From NCBI GenBank assembly GCA_022360535.1, contig JAKSCP010000202.1, positions 1 to 23,033 of the forward strand: a stretch of 23,033 nucleotides of DNA, read 5' to 3'. The position numbers were made by a program, and so were the translations under genes. Positions 1 to 8,027 of the stretch are shown here, piece after piece. The notes below the pieces were generated by a model that was not told where the DNA came from, did not search any database, and was given only the letters and a program-made list of their open reading frames with translations. This stretch comes from Pseudomonadales bacterium (GTDB lineage Bacteria > Pseudomonadota > Gammaproteobacteria > Pseudomonadales > Pseudohongiellaceae). How positions within the stretch are numbered: position 1 is the first letter of the stretch; every line of letters begins with the position of its first letter.

Positions 1-528
1 AACGCGGCCCAGCATCTTGAGCGCCGCAAAGACGATATGGACGCCGATTACCTCTCCAAAGACTACCTTGTAAACATCGCCTGAATTCCAACCGGGGATT
101 TCGGTAGTCTTAAGATAACGGCACTCCAGGTGTACGGGTGCTTCCGCAATGCGTGGTGCTTTGACCAAATTTGCCTCCACAGGGGTGAGTCCGGTCAGTG
201 CGATCTCATCGCTTTTCGGGGGCAAAGTCGCTGAGGATGCGTTCATTTGTTCCCGTGTTTCCCAGGTCGCCAGATTGCAGAGAAACTCACCACTGACTTC
301 CGCGTTACGTGCTGAGTCCTTTAAACTGTCGTCATTGCCGCTGCTTCCAGCGGAAAACATAACGGTGGGTGGTCGGTAACACACCGCGTTGAAAAAACTA
401 TAAGGTGCCAGGTTGAACACACCATCTGCATCAACAGTAGAGATCCAGCCTATAGGTCGGGGGATGATCAAACTGTTAAAAGGGTTCTTCGCCAGTCCGT
501 GGTCGCCGTTTTTCGGTTCGTAAAACAT
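1..528 (-). CDS. Flavin reductase-like (FMN-binding split-barrel) protein, 3' end cut by window
   Basis: The reverse strand is open from an ATG at 528 to the window edge, giving 176 residues with no stop, so the C-terminus is missing. The N-terminus contains NPFNSLIIPRPIGWIST followed by NLAPYSFFN and PPTVMFSAG, the pattern of the flavin reductase-like (DIM6/NTAB) domain: the RPIGW segment and the APYS(F/Y)F segment line the FMN site in this fold. Members bind FMN and serve as NAD(P)H:flavin reductases or as FMN proteins of unknown role. They are cytoplasmic, and no signal peptide is visible. An AAGGG lies about 6 bases upstream of the ATG as a weak ribosome site. The gene is divergent from the catabolic operon starting at 655, with 126 bases between them, so shared regulation is possible. 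The domain call is firm; the physiological role is not. Confidence 0.85.
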   Translation of the reverse strand, partial: MFYEPKNGDHGLAKNPFNSLIIPRPIGWISTVDADGVFNLAPYSFFNAVCYRPPTVMFSAGSSGNDDSLKDSARNAEVSGEFLCNLATWETREQMNASSATLPPKSDEIALTGLTPVEANLVKAPRIAEAPVHLECRYLKTTEIPGWNSGDVYKVVFGEVIGVHIVFAALKMLGRV

Positions 529-654
529 GATTGCCCTTGCTCAATAGGTCACAGCATGAGTTTAGCTCCGGATACTAATGAATAGGAAGAACCTTATTTA
601 GATAATAGTTGACCGATATGTGGTAAAACACAGTCTCCCTGTAAAGAGTAAACA

Positions 655-1821
655 ATGAGTAACGACAAGCCCCTGGCTGGCTATACAGTCATCGATTTTT
701 CTGCCGTGTACGCGGGCCCTATCTGCGCTCGCTTTCTGTTGGACTGTGGTGCCGACGTCATCAAGATAGAGCCACCGGGAATCGGCGACCTGACCCGAGG
801 TGCGGGAGGCATGACTCCGGCATTCGTGCATTTCAATGCCGGCAAGCGCAGTCTTGCCATAGACCTGAAGACACCCAAAGGTCAGCAGTTGGCGCGAGAT
901 CTGATTCGGCAGGCAGATATCGTGGTACAGAATTTTCGGCCGGGCATCATGGCACGCTTTGGATTGGACTACGATAGTCTGAAAGAAGAGCAGCCAGACC
1001 TCATCTATTGTTCCATCTCTGGCTTTGGACAAAGCGGCCCCTGGGTAGATCGAGCTGCATTCGCGCCCATCGTGCATGCTGCCAGTGGTTTTGATTCAGT
1101 GTTTGCGGCCGGGCAGGACGATGCGGAGAAGCGACCACCAAACTGGGAAATCATGGTGGCTGATATCCTTACCGGTGCCTACGCCTTTGGAGCAATTCAG
1201 ACAGCCTTGTTGGGTCGTGAAAGGTTTGGTGGAGGAGAACATCTCGACGTCAGCATGATGGACGCGATGATGACTCTGATACCGGCCCAGTTGCAGGCTG
1301 CACAGATGGAAGAGCCACTGCCAATTGGGCGCTTCTATCCGGTGAAGACCCAGGACGGTTTCGTCATGGTAACGCCGATTTCCAACAAGAACTTTGAAAG
1401 TCTCTGCGATTTGTTGCAACGACCCGAGTTGTTGGAAGATCCTCGTTTTGTGTTCGGTCCGCGCACCAGGCACTTTCGTGAGCTCGCCGCCGAGGTGGAG
1501 AAGTGGTCCCAGACACTGACTACCAAACAGTGTGTTGACGCGTTTAATGGGGCAGGTATTCCCTGCAGCGATTATGTGGAGCTGGATGAACTGTTCACCC
1601 ATCCACAGTCGTTGGAACGAGAATCCTTTTCAAAAGTAAGCGTTGAACAGTTTGGCGAGTTCCTGATTCAGACGTTGCCAGTGCGTTTTCAGTGGATGAA
1701 CAACAAACCCGCAGACTGGGCCGCTGAGTTAGGTCAGCATAATGAAGAAGTGCTGGGCGGTGTACTGAATTTGAGCGCGGAAGAAATTCAACAACTGCGT
1801 ACAGAGAAAGTAATCCCCTAA
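655..1821 (+). CDS. Class III CoA-transferase (CaiB/BaiF family)
   Basis: The 388-residue product is of normal length for class III CoA-transferases, which move CoA between a thioester and a free carboxylic acid through an aspartyl-CoA intermediate. The N-terminus (LAGYTVIDFSAVYAGPICARFLLDCGADVIKIEPP) is the typical first Rossmann segment, NAGKRSLAIDLK (about 61-72) is the second family block, and the catalytic aspartate should be D170 in VADILTGAYAFGAIQTAL. FGGGEHLDVSMMDAM follows as expected. The start has a weak GAG eight bases upstream. It is the first gene of a six-gene run to 7229, with 45 bases to the transporter. In that context it probably activates an acid made or imported by the neighbours. 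Carnitine, formyl/oxalyl and succinyl branches share these motifs, so the acid substrate is unassigned. Confidence 0.9.
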   Translation: MSNDKPLAGYTVIDFSAVYAGPICARFLLDCGADVIKIEPPGIGDLTRGAGGMTPAFVHFNAGKRSLAIDLKTPKGQQLARDLIRQADIVVQNFRPGIMARFGLDYDSLKEEQPDLIYCSISGFGQSGPWVDRAAFAPIVHAASGFDSVFAAGQDDAEKRPPNWEIMVADILTGAYAFGAIQTALLGRERFGGGEHLDVSMMDAMMTLIPAQLQAAQMEEPLPIGRFYPVKTQDGFVMVTPISNKNFESLCDLLQRPELLEDPRFVFGPRTRHFRELAAEVEKWSQTLTTKQCVDAFNGAGIPCSDYVELDELFTHPQSLERESFSKVSVEQFGEFLIQTLPVRFQWMNNKPADWAAELGQHNEEVLGGVLNLSAEEIQQLRTEKVIP

Positions 1822-1866
1822 CTGCCGTATGTGACATAATTCCCAAAAAATCAGTAAGTCACTACC

Positions 1867-3600
1867 TTGAACTCCAACGATATCGGACTAACTCTGGCTA
1901 GCTGCGCCTTCTTCATGGCGCTGGTTGCCTTTGTGTCCTGGCGTAAAACCCGAGGTGAGGTAGATACCCAGGAAGGTTATTTTCTCGCTGGTCGTGGTTT
2001 AAGCGCGGTATTTATCGCCGGGTCCCTGCTGTTAACCAATCTTTCTGCTGAGCAGATGATTGGTCTCAACGGCAGCGCCTATGGTTTCAATCTCAGCAGC
2101 ATGGCCTGGGAAGTGACCGCAGCCTTCGCCACTGTGTGTATGGCCTTTATTTTTCTACCGCGATATCTGGCCGGTGCGTTTACCACGCTGCCGCAGTTTC
2201 TCTGTGACCGCTTCGATGACAGCGTGCGTCGCATGACTGTGATTCTGTTCATGGTCGGTTATGGTCTGGTCACCATTCCTGGTGTTCTGTACTCAGGTTC
2301 CATTGCGGTTTTGCAGCTGTTCGATGTGCCATCGCTGCTTAATGTGAGTTACAGCCAGGGATTGTTGATCACGATTGTCTCCGTCGGGTGCATTGGTGCG
2401 CTGTACGCGATTTTTGGTGGCCTGCGTGCAGTTGCGATCTCCGACACAATAAATGGCATTGGTCTGCTCATCGTTGGGGTGACGGTGCCATTGCTGGGCT
2501 TGTCTGCTTTGGGAGAAGGGAGCATCGCTACGGGCTGGCAGATCATCACCAGCAACAACACTGAGAAACTCAACGCTATTGGCGGCCCGCAGGACCCGAC
2601 TCCGTTCGCTACCTTGTTTACTGGCATGGTGTTTGCCAATCTCTTCTATTGGTGCACCAATCAATACGTGATTCAGCGAACTCTTGGTGCGAAGAACCTC
2701 GCCGAAGGGCAGAAGGGTGTTTTGTTCTCCGGTTTCTTTAAAGTCCTGGTGCCGTTCTTCATGATGCTACCCGGCGTCATTGCTTTTCATATGTATGGTG
2801 ACGGCCTTGAATCGATCGATCTGGCTTATCCAACATTGATTCGCGATGTACTTCCGGTCTATGCGGCGGGATTTTTTCTTGCGGTATTACTCGGTGCGGT
2901 GTTCAGCTCGTTCAACTCCTTGTTGAACAGTGCGGCAACTTTGTTCTGTCTGGACGTGTGGGCACCATTGAGTAAACAGACTATCGATGACGCCACCATG
3001 GTAAAGGTCGCGCGCCGTGCCAGTGTGGTTATCGCACTTTTCTCTTTTATCGTTGCGCCGCTGTTGCAGTTTGCGCCCGAAGGTCTCTGGCAGATCATTC
3101 GTATCTTTACGGGTTTCTACAATATTCCAGTGATCGCGATTGTCCTGGTGGGTCTGTTCACCACTCACGTTCCGTCTCTGGGCCCAAAAGTCGTTGTTGG
3201 ATTCCACATCATTGCCTATGGTCTGTTTCAATTCGTACTTGATGACGTGGTGCAGATTCACTTCCTGCACTTGTACGCCATTCTGTTCTTTATTGAAATC
3301 GGAATGATGTTAGCCATAGGGCATTGGGTGCCAAGAGAGCAGGAGTGGACCTATCATCAGCAGGATAAAGTTGATCTGACGCCCTGGCGTTTTTCTATTC
3401 CCTGCGCAACAAGCTTGCTGTCTTGTGTGGTGGGTCTATATATTCTGTTTTCTCCCATTGGCCTGGTTAACGGACTCAGTGCGGGCTTCGTGCCATTGAT
3501 GGTGTTGCTGTTTCTCTTGAACGCCAGCGTCTGGTTTTGGTACTCAACCAAGGAACCCAGGTTTCCGGCACGGGAAGCTGTTATTAGCAAACACGTTTAA
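1867..3600 (+). CDS. Sodium:solute symporter (SSS/SLC5 family, YidK-like)
   Basis: This 577-residue integral membrane protein has about fourteen hydrophobic helices, as in the SSS family, which drives uptake of sugars, polyols, organic acids or osmolytes with Na+. GYFLAGRGL (38-45) and LLLTNLSAEQMIGLNGSAYG (54-73) closely match E. coli YidK. SSS signature blocks are visible at GGLRAVAISDTINGI (184-198), YWCTNQYVIQRTLGAK (261-276) and SSFNSLLNSAAT (347-358), the last carrying the serine-rich segment that contributes to the sodium site in this family. The start is a TTG at 1867. It is preferred because YidK begins with a similar short segment before the first helix; the next ATG (1915) would remove most of helix 1. 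No good ribosome site precedes it. It lies 45 bases after the CoA-transferase and 26 before the dehydrogenase, so it probably imports the operon's substrate. Confidence 0.9.
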   Translation: MNSNDIGLTLASCAFFMALVAFVSWRKTRGEVDTQEGYFLAGRGLSAVFIAGSLLLTNLSAEQMIGLNGSAYGFNLSSMAWEVTAAFATVCMAFIFLPRYLAGAFTTLPQFLCDRFDDSVRRMTVILFMVGYGLVTIPGVLYSGSIAVLQLFDVPSLLNVSYSQGLLITIVSVGCIGALYAIFGGLRAVAISDTINGIGLLIVGVTVPLLGLSALGEGSIATGWQIITSNNTEKLNAIGGPQDPTPFATLFTGMVFANLFYWCTNQYVIQRTLGAKNLAEGQKGVLFSGFFKVLVPFFMMLPGVIAFHMYGDGLESIDLAYPTLIRDVLPVYAAGFFLAVLLGAVFSSFNSLLNSAATLFCLDVWAPLSKQTIDDATMVKVARRASVVIALFSFIVAPLLQFAPEGLWQIIRIFTGFYNIPVIAIVLVGLFTTHVPSLGPKVVVGFHIIAYGLFQFVLDDVVQIHFLHLYAILFFIEIGMMLAIGHWVPREQEWTYHQQDKVDLTPWRFSIPCATSLLSCVVGLYILFSPIGLVNGLSAGFVPLMVLLFLLNASVWFWYSTKEPRFPAREAVISKHV

Positions 3601-3626
3601 AGAAAGTAGGAAAGTACGAGGCATCT

Positions 3627-4814
3627 GTGCTGCGATTTTTCGATGAAAGTGCTGCCGAGCGTTCTGCTCGGGTGGAAGGCTGGACGGCTCCCAGTGAAAC
3701 TCCCAGATTCCGTTTTCTGATAATCGGTACTGGCATGATCGGCCGCGAACATATCGGAGTGACCGAGTTGTTAGGGCAGGCAGTCATTCACGGCATTTAT
3801 GATCCGCATCAGCCCAGTATAGACGCAGCACTGGATCTGTTTGCCCATGCTTCGGAGCAACCCCGAGTGTATGAGTCCTTGCAATCTGCCCTTGCCGACC
3901 CCGAGATCGATGCGATATTCCTGTGCACACCCAACTTCACTCATTTCGAGTTGATTCAACAACTCATCGAAACTGGTCGGCCTCTGTTCATCGAAAAGCC
4001 GATGGCTACCAGGCTTGCCGACGCAGCGGAATTACTGAAACTGGAGACAACCTACTCAGCGCCAATTCAGATTGGTATGCAGTATCGGTACAAATCGCAA
4101 TACACGGAGGCATTTCGGCAAGTAAAGCACCAATACTCTCTGGGTGATGTTAAGACCGTTAGTATGAGTGAGTATCGACCGCCATTCTTGAACAAGGTCA
4201 ACCAATGGAACAAATTCAACGAATATTCAGGTGGCACTTTAGTTGAGAAGTGTTGCCATTATTTCGACCTTATTAATTTGATGGCTGAATCTCGCCCTCA
4301 TTCAGTCTATGCCACTGGTGGCCAGGCAGTTAACTTTCTTGATTTCAAAAAGGATGGCAAAAACTCTGACATTCACGATCATGGCTTCGTGATCATCAAT
4401 TACGAGAATGGTGTGCATGCTAGTTTTGCCCTCAACATGTTCAGTGAAGAGCTTTATGAGGAATTGATTGTTGGCGGAAGTAAAGGGCGATTGATCGCGA
4501 CAGAATCTTCCAGTTTCAAGCGTAATGGCTCTTCAGTAGGACGCATCAAAGTTGAAGTAGATGGCCACGAAGACTATGACTTCAGGGATACCACGTACCC
4601 AGCTATCATTGAGAGTAGTGGTCACCATGGCGCAACCTTTTTTGAGCACGAAGCCTTCATTGCAAAACTGGAGGGCAAGCCATCTGACGGCGCAACCATT
4701 GAACAAGGCTGGTGGGCAATGTTGGTTGCCAGTGCGGCACAAGAGTCCATTGCTCAAGGCAAGGAAATTCGAATCGCGGATTTTCTAAGCGACAATGGCC
4801 TGGACATTTCTTAA
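3627..4814 (+). CDS. Gfo/Idh/MocA-family NAD(P)-dependent oxidoreductase
   Basis: The 395-residue protein has the two-domain Gfo/Idh/MocA layout. A Rossmann fold opens with FLIIGTGMIGREH (glycine motif G34-T-G-M-I-G39), followed by FLCTPNFTHFELIQ and FIEKPMA, in which K124 of the EKP motif is the catalytic lysine. The second domain contains SGGTLVEKCCHYFDLINLM (201-219), where H211 and D214 fit the substrate-binding and proton-relay histidine and aspartate. Such enzymes oxidise or reduce sugars, inositols or other polyols with NAD(P). A GTG start at 3627 is chosen: GAGG lies six bases upstream, and the next ATG is inside the glycine motif. The first 28 residues form an extra N-terminal segment before the Rossmann strand, slightly unusual for the family. 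It is the third gene of the operon and probably performs the first redox step on the imported compound. The exact substrate is unknown. Confidence 0.9.
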   Translation: MLRFFDESAAERSARVEGWTAPSETPRFRFLIIGTGMIGREHIGVTELLGQAVIHGIYDPHQPSIDAALDLFAHASEQPRVYESLQSALADPEIDAIFLCTPNFTHFELIQQLIETGRPLFIEKPMATRLADAAELLKLETTYSAPIQIGMQYRYKSQYTEAFRQVKHQYSLGDVKTVSMSEYRPPFLNKVNQWNKFNEYSGGTLVEKCCHYFDLINLMAESRPHSVYATGGQAVNFLDFKKDGKNSDIHDHGFVIINYENGVHASFALNMFSEELYEELIVGGSKGRLIATESSSFKRNGSSVGRIKVEVDGHEDYDFRDTTYPAIIESSGHHGATFFEHEAFIAKLEGKPSDGATIEQGWWAMLVASAAQESIAQGKEIRIADFLSDNGLDIS

Positions 4815-4843
4815 CACGATAGTTTGAACAGAATGAATTCACG

Positions 4844-5818
4844 ATGAACCAGATAAAAGTTGGCAACAGCATGATGCCGAGCGTTGGGCTTGGGCTTTGG
4901 AAAATTGACAACAACCAGGTACCGGATCTGATTGTTAAGGCATTGGAGGCAGGTTACCGCCATCTGGATAGCGCCGCTGACTATGGCAATGAGATAGCTG
5001 TAGGGAAGGGTATCGCGGATGCGCTAAGCATCGGCTTGTGCACTCGTGAAGATCTGTGGGTCACCTCTAAACTTTGGAATACCTTTCATCGTCCGCAGCA
5101 TGTCAGAGCCGCCTGCGAGAGGACTCTGTCAGACCTTGGTTTGGACTATCTGGATCTGTATCTGATTCATTTCCCCATCTCGCTAAAGTACGTCGATTTT
5201 GCCGAACGCTACCCCCCTGAATGGTTCTTCGACCCTGCTGCCGCCAATCCGAAGATGGAAATCGATCCGGTGCCTTTGCAGGATACCTGGCATGCTATGG
5301 AGGAATTGGTGGATGCAGGATTGGTCAAAGAGATCGGGGTCTGCAATTACAACAGTGGGTTGCTCCACGACCTGCAGGCTTACGCCCGGATCAAGCCCGC
5401 CATGCTGCAGATCGAGTCGCATCCACAACTGACCCAGGAAGGGTTAATTCGGTTGGCACTCTCCTATGGTATGGCAGTGACAGCGTTCTCGCCCCTGGCG
5501 TCCCTGTCTTATGTCTCACTTGGCATGGCAGGTGAAGAAGACTCGTTGCTTGGATCGGATTTGATCCGTGCTGCGGCAGAGCGCGCGAGCAAATCGCCTG
5601 CCCAAGTCTTGTTGCGCTGGGGTCTGCAGCGCGGCACGGCGATAATTCCGAAAACCAGCAGCAGCGACAGGCTGCAGGAAAACCTGGATCTATTCGACTT
5701 CGAGCTGACACAAGAAGAGATGTCTGCCATCTCCGCCCTGAACCAAAATCGTCGTTACAATGATCCGGCAGTGTTTTGTGAGGCGGCATTCAATACTTTC
5801 TATCCAATTTACGATTGA
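4844..5818 (+). CDS. Aldo/keto reductase (aldose/xylose reductase-like)
   Basis: At 324 residues this is a full-length (alpha/beta)8 aldo/keto reductase. The catalytic tetrad can be placed: D42 and Y47 in YRHLDSAADYGNE, K76 in WVTSKLW, and H109 in LYLIHFP. The NADP(H) segment IIPKTSSSDRLQENLDLFDF and the C-terminal loop are present. The stretch around residues 113-135, including AERYPPEW, and the ending NRRYNDPAVF resemble xylose and aldose reductases more than the shorter diketogluconate reductases. It should interconvert a carbonyl and an alcohol with NADP(H) in the cytoplasm. ATG at 4844 follows the dehydrogenase by 29 bases, and the dioxygenase begins 7 bases after the stop. Together with the Gfo/Idh/MocA enzyme it could epimerise or oxidise a sugar- or polyol-like compound in two redox steps; that pairing is inference. 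Confidence 0.92.
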   Translation: MNQIKVGNSMMPSVGLGLWKIDNNQVPDLIVKALEAGYRHLDSAADYGNEIAVGKGIADALSIGLCTREDLWVTSKLWNTFHRPQHVRAACERTLSDLGLDYLDLYLIHFPISLKYVDFAERYPPEWFFDPAAANPKMEIDPVPLQDTWHAMEELVDAGLVKEIGVCNYNSGLLHDLQAYARIKPAMLQIESHPQLTQEGLIRLALSYGMAVTAFSPLASLSYVSLGMAGEEDSLLGSDLIRAAAERASKSPAQVLLRWGLQRGTAIIPKTSSSDRLQENLDLFDFELTQEEMSAISALNQNRRYNDPAVFCEAAFNTFYPIYD

Positions 5819-5825
5819 GCTGTTC

Positions 5826-6746
5826 ATGATCGAATCATTTCCCCATATCGCTTATGCGCCCGCTGGTGGGGCAGAGCCACACAATTGGATTGCGGAAAAC
5901 AGAGATCGACTACTGCGTGAAGTTGAGTCGGTGGGTGCAGTATTGTTACGACAATTCGCTCTGTCCACTGACCAGGATTTCGATGCAGCCATTCGTCAGT
6001 TCGAGTTACCTGCATTCACCTACGAAGAATCGCTTTCGAATGCGGTAAGAATGAATCGCACCGATCGGGTTTTTACTGCCAATGAGGCGCCACCCGAGAT
6101 CGAAATCTTTCTGCATCACGAGATGGCACAGACGCCGCTTTACCCCAGCAAGTTATTTTTCTTCTGTGAGAAAGCAGCAACAAACGGCGGCGCTACACCA
6201 CTGTGTCGATCAGACTTGCTGTGGTCAGAGATGGAGCGAGAAATGCCTCGGTTTGCTGACGACTGCCGAGAGAAAGGCGTTAAGTACACCAATGTCATGC
6301 CTCCAGCAGCAGACGCCAATTCGGGTCAGGGGCGAAGTTGGAAAAGTACACTGAGTTGTGAAACACCTGAAGCAGCGGAATCACGACTCGCAGAATTGAA
6401 TTACGACTGGTCATGGCAAGACGACGGCAGCCTGCGGGTAACCACACCAGTGTTGCCAGCGGTACGGGAACTCCCTTCGGGCACTGAAGTTTTCTTTAAT
6501 CAATTGATTGCAGCCTTCATGGGTTGGAAAGATTCCAGAAATCTCGGCGAAAAGTCCGTGCGCTTTGGTGACGGATCAGAAATTGCCGACACTGATATGG
6601 AGCAGGTGGTAACCCTTTCAAAACAATTTACCTATGATCTGCAATGGCAGGATGGCGATATGGCAGTCGTTGATAACTTTTTAGTCATGCATGGCCGGCG
6701 ACCCTTTGCCGGGGAACGCAGAGTGCTGGCTTCTCTGGCTGCCTGA
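5826..6746 (+). CDS. TauD/TfdA-like Fe(II)/2-oxoglutarate dioxygenase (HxE type)
   Basis: Starting at ATG 5826 the product has 306 residues. An upstream in-frame ATG at 5760 is rejected because it would run 59 bases into the reductase gene and add a tail unlike the family. The iron triad can be read as H97 and E99 in IFLHHEMAQ, with the distal histidine H289 in NFLVMHGRRPF; R298 or R299 should hold 2-oxoglutarate. An HxE motif in place of HxD occurs in the clavaminate synthase and SyrP branches, whose members hydroxylate amino-acid or carrier-bound substrates. Such enzymes insert an oxygen at an unactivated C-H using O2 and 2-oxoglutarate. The C-terminus ends very soon after the arginine, as is usual. 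The gene is fifth in the operon, seven bases after the aldo/keto reductase, so coupled translation is likely. The substrate is unknown. Confidence 0.88.
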   Translation: MIESFPHIAYAPAGGAEPHNWIAENRDRLLREVESVGAVLLRQFALSTDQDFDAAIRQFELPAFTYEESLSNAVRMNRTDRVFTANEAPPEIEIFLHHEMAQTPLYPSKLFFFCEKAATNGGATPLCRSDLLWSEMEREMPRFADDCREKGVKYTNVMPPAADANSGQGRSWKSTLSCETPEAAESRLAELNYDWSWQDDGSLRVTTPVLPAVRELPSGTEVFFNQLIAAFMGWKDSRNLGEKSVRFGDGSEIADTDMEQVVTLSKQFTYDLQWQDGDMAVVDNFLVMHGRRPFAGERRVLASLAA

Positions 6747-6773
6747 ACAATCAATACTTGAGGACAAGCAAGG

Positions 6774-7229
6774 ATGACCACGAAACAGTATTTCGAAGAC
6801 GTCGAGGTTGGACAAGTTCAGGAGTTTGGCGACTACAAGGTCACTGAAGAAGAGATCATTGAATTCGCCAGCAAGTATGATCCTCAACCGTTTCACCTCT
6901 CCGAGGAAGCTGGCAAGGCGATGATCTTTGGCGGCCTTTGTGCTTCCGGTTGGCACACTTGTTCTATGGTTATGCGTATGGTGGTTGACGCCATGCCACA
7001 AGACTCTGCTTCAATGGGGTCTCCGGGCTTAGATGAACTGCGTTGGCTAAAGCCCGTTTTCCCCGGAGATCGGCTGCGCGTGAAGAGTACGATTCTGGAC
7101 AAAAAGGAGTCACGCTCCCGCAAAGACTTGGGATCGGTGTTTATACTGAATGAAGCTTACAATCAAAAAGACGAGTTGGTAGTGAGCTTCAAGCCTATCG
7201 TGCTCTATCGGCGCCGGCCTGCCGATTAG
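6774..7229 (+). CDS. MaoC-like (R)-enoyl-CoA hydratase/dehydratase
   Basis: The 151-residue protein has the single hot-dog domain of MaoC-like hydratases. YFEDVEVGQVQEF opens the fold. SKYDPQPFHLSEEAG (33-47) carries the hydratase-2 active-site pair, probably D36 and H41, and FGGLCASGWHT is the next helix. LRWLKPVFPGDRLRVKSTI is the conserved LKPV-GD strand pair. Members reversibly hydrate trans-2-enoyl-CoA or related thioesters and work as dimers in the cytoplasm. AGGACAAGCAAGG precedes the ATG as ribosome site. It lies 27 bases after the dioxygenase and is the last gene of the six-gene run. With a CoA-transferase at the other end, it suggests that the operon ends in CoA-thioester chemistry. 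Its stop is only two bases from the stop of a convergent small ORF. Confidence 0.9.
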   Translation: MTTKQYFEDVEVGQVQEFGDYKVTEEEIIEFASKYDPQPFHLSEEAGKAMIFGGLCASGWHTCSMVMRMVVDAMPQDSASMGSPGLDELRWLKPVFPGDRLRVKSTILDKKESRSRKDLGSVFILNEAYNQKDELVVSFKPIVLYRRRPAD

Positions 7230-7231
7230 GC

Positions 7232-7360
7232 CTATCGAGCGGCTTGTCCCAGATAACGTTGGAAGGTTTGTTCGATGTGATCATCCACCCCTGGCACGAA
7301 CCAGACGGACAGCACAGTTACCACTAAGGACACGGCAATAAACCAATAAAAGTATTTCAT
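7232..7360 (-). CDS. Small single-helix membrane protein, 42 residues, unknown
   Basis: This reverse-strand ORF starts at ATG 7360 and ends at TAG (7232-7234). The product begins MKYFYWFIAVSLVVTVLSVW, a hydrophobic helix of about 18 residues after a single lysine. A charged, soluble tail follows, with VDDHIEQTF and a basic end. AGAGGAA sits nine bases upstream, a good ribosome site, and the start is 14 bases beyond the stop of the 173-residue protein gene, so the two are probably cotranscribed. I recognise no family. The ribosome site, topology and spacing support a real gene; the length is the main reason for doubt. It could be an accessory subunit of the upstream protein or a single-pass membrane peptide. 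Confidence 0.6.
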   Translation of the reverse strand: MKYFYWFIAVSLVVTVLSVWFVPGVDDHIEQTFQRYLGQAAR

Positions 7361-7374
7361 CGTGCTGCGTTCCT

Positions 7375-7896
7375 CTAGGGTTCTCTCGGTGCTGCTTCGA
7401 ACATCCATACCTGCCCGGACTCGATCGTTTCGCGAGAGGTTGCAGATGGATACTTGCCGGAAATCACCTCAGCGATTCCGTCCAACTCTGGACCGGATTG
7501 CACGCGAATGAGTTCTCGTTCGTAGCGCGTACCATCGATACGCAGAATCGCATGACCATTTGCTTCCGCCTGCACCGGCCACTGCTTCCAGATGCGACCG
7601 ACAGTGGAGTTCATGTATCCAGACCACACATAAAGCTTCCCTTCAAAAGACGCCACCCAAATTCGCCGCGAAGTTGTCGGTTCCTCTAATTGCATCTCAA
7701 TGGTTGGGATGGAGTTGACGAAACTCCAGTCTGGTTCGGGTCCTTGATACAACTCCCCGGAAACAAGGGGTCCACCAGAGAATACGCGGTTAGGACCGTC
7801 TTCGAAGCGCTGCTTGAAGGCAGCCGTAGCCACGGCGGTGACGGGGATCAGGGCCAACCCGATAATGACAATGAATATCCTGATGATGATTTTCAT
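7375..7896 (-). CDS. Membrane-anchored or exported protein of unknown function, possible split-barrel fold
   Basis: The 173-residue product starts with a strongly hydrophobic segment (residues 2-26, MKIIIRIFIVIIGLALIPVT), either a signal anchor or an uncleaved signal peptide, and the rest is soluble and faces the periplasm. The core TTSRRIWVASFEGKLYVW, then RIWKQWPVQAEAN and ILRIDGTRYERELIRV, resembles the strand pattern of small split-barrel proteins related to pyridoxamine-phosphate-oxidase and DUF2255-type proteins. This is pattern recognition only, and no cofactor residue can be named. An AGGA lies 11 bases before the ATG. A 42-residue membrane ORF follows 14 bases downstream, and the SOUL-family gene diverges on the other side. 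No function can be assigned. Confidence 0.75.
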   Translation of the reverse strand: MKIIIRIFIVIIGLALIPVTAVATAAFKQRFEDGPNRVFSGGPLVSGELYQGPEPDWSFVNSIPTIEMQLEEPTTSRRIWVASFEGKLYVWSGYMNSTVGRIWKQWPVQAEANGHAILRIDGTRYERELIRVQSGPELDGIAEVISGKYPSATSRETIESGQVWMFEAAPREP

Positions 7897-8027
7897 GATG
7901 AACAGTGTCCTCGTGATAGCTCCGCACGGTGCAGGCTTGAGCAGTATGACCTATACAGGGTAGTTGAACCAGAGGGCTCTGTCCCGCGTATTTCTACCCA
8001 ATGCAAACATCCGAGCAGCGTGATGAT

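Noticed and set aside
598..1077. 159-residue ORF on the minus strand
   Set aside because: It is antisense to the CoA-transferase gene, which has clear family motifs; no recognisable protein features.
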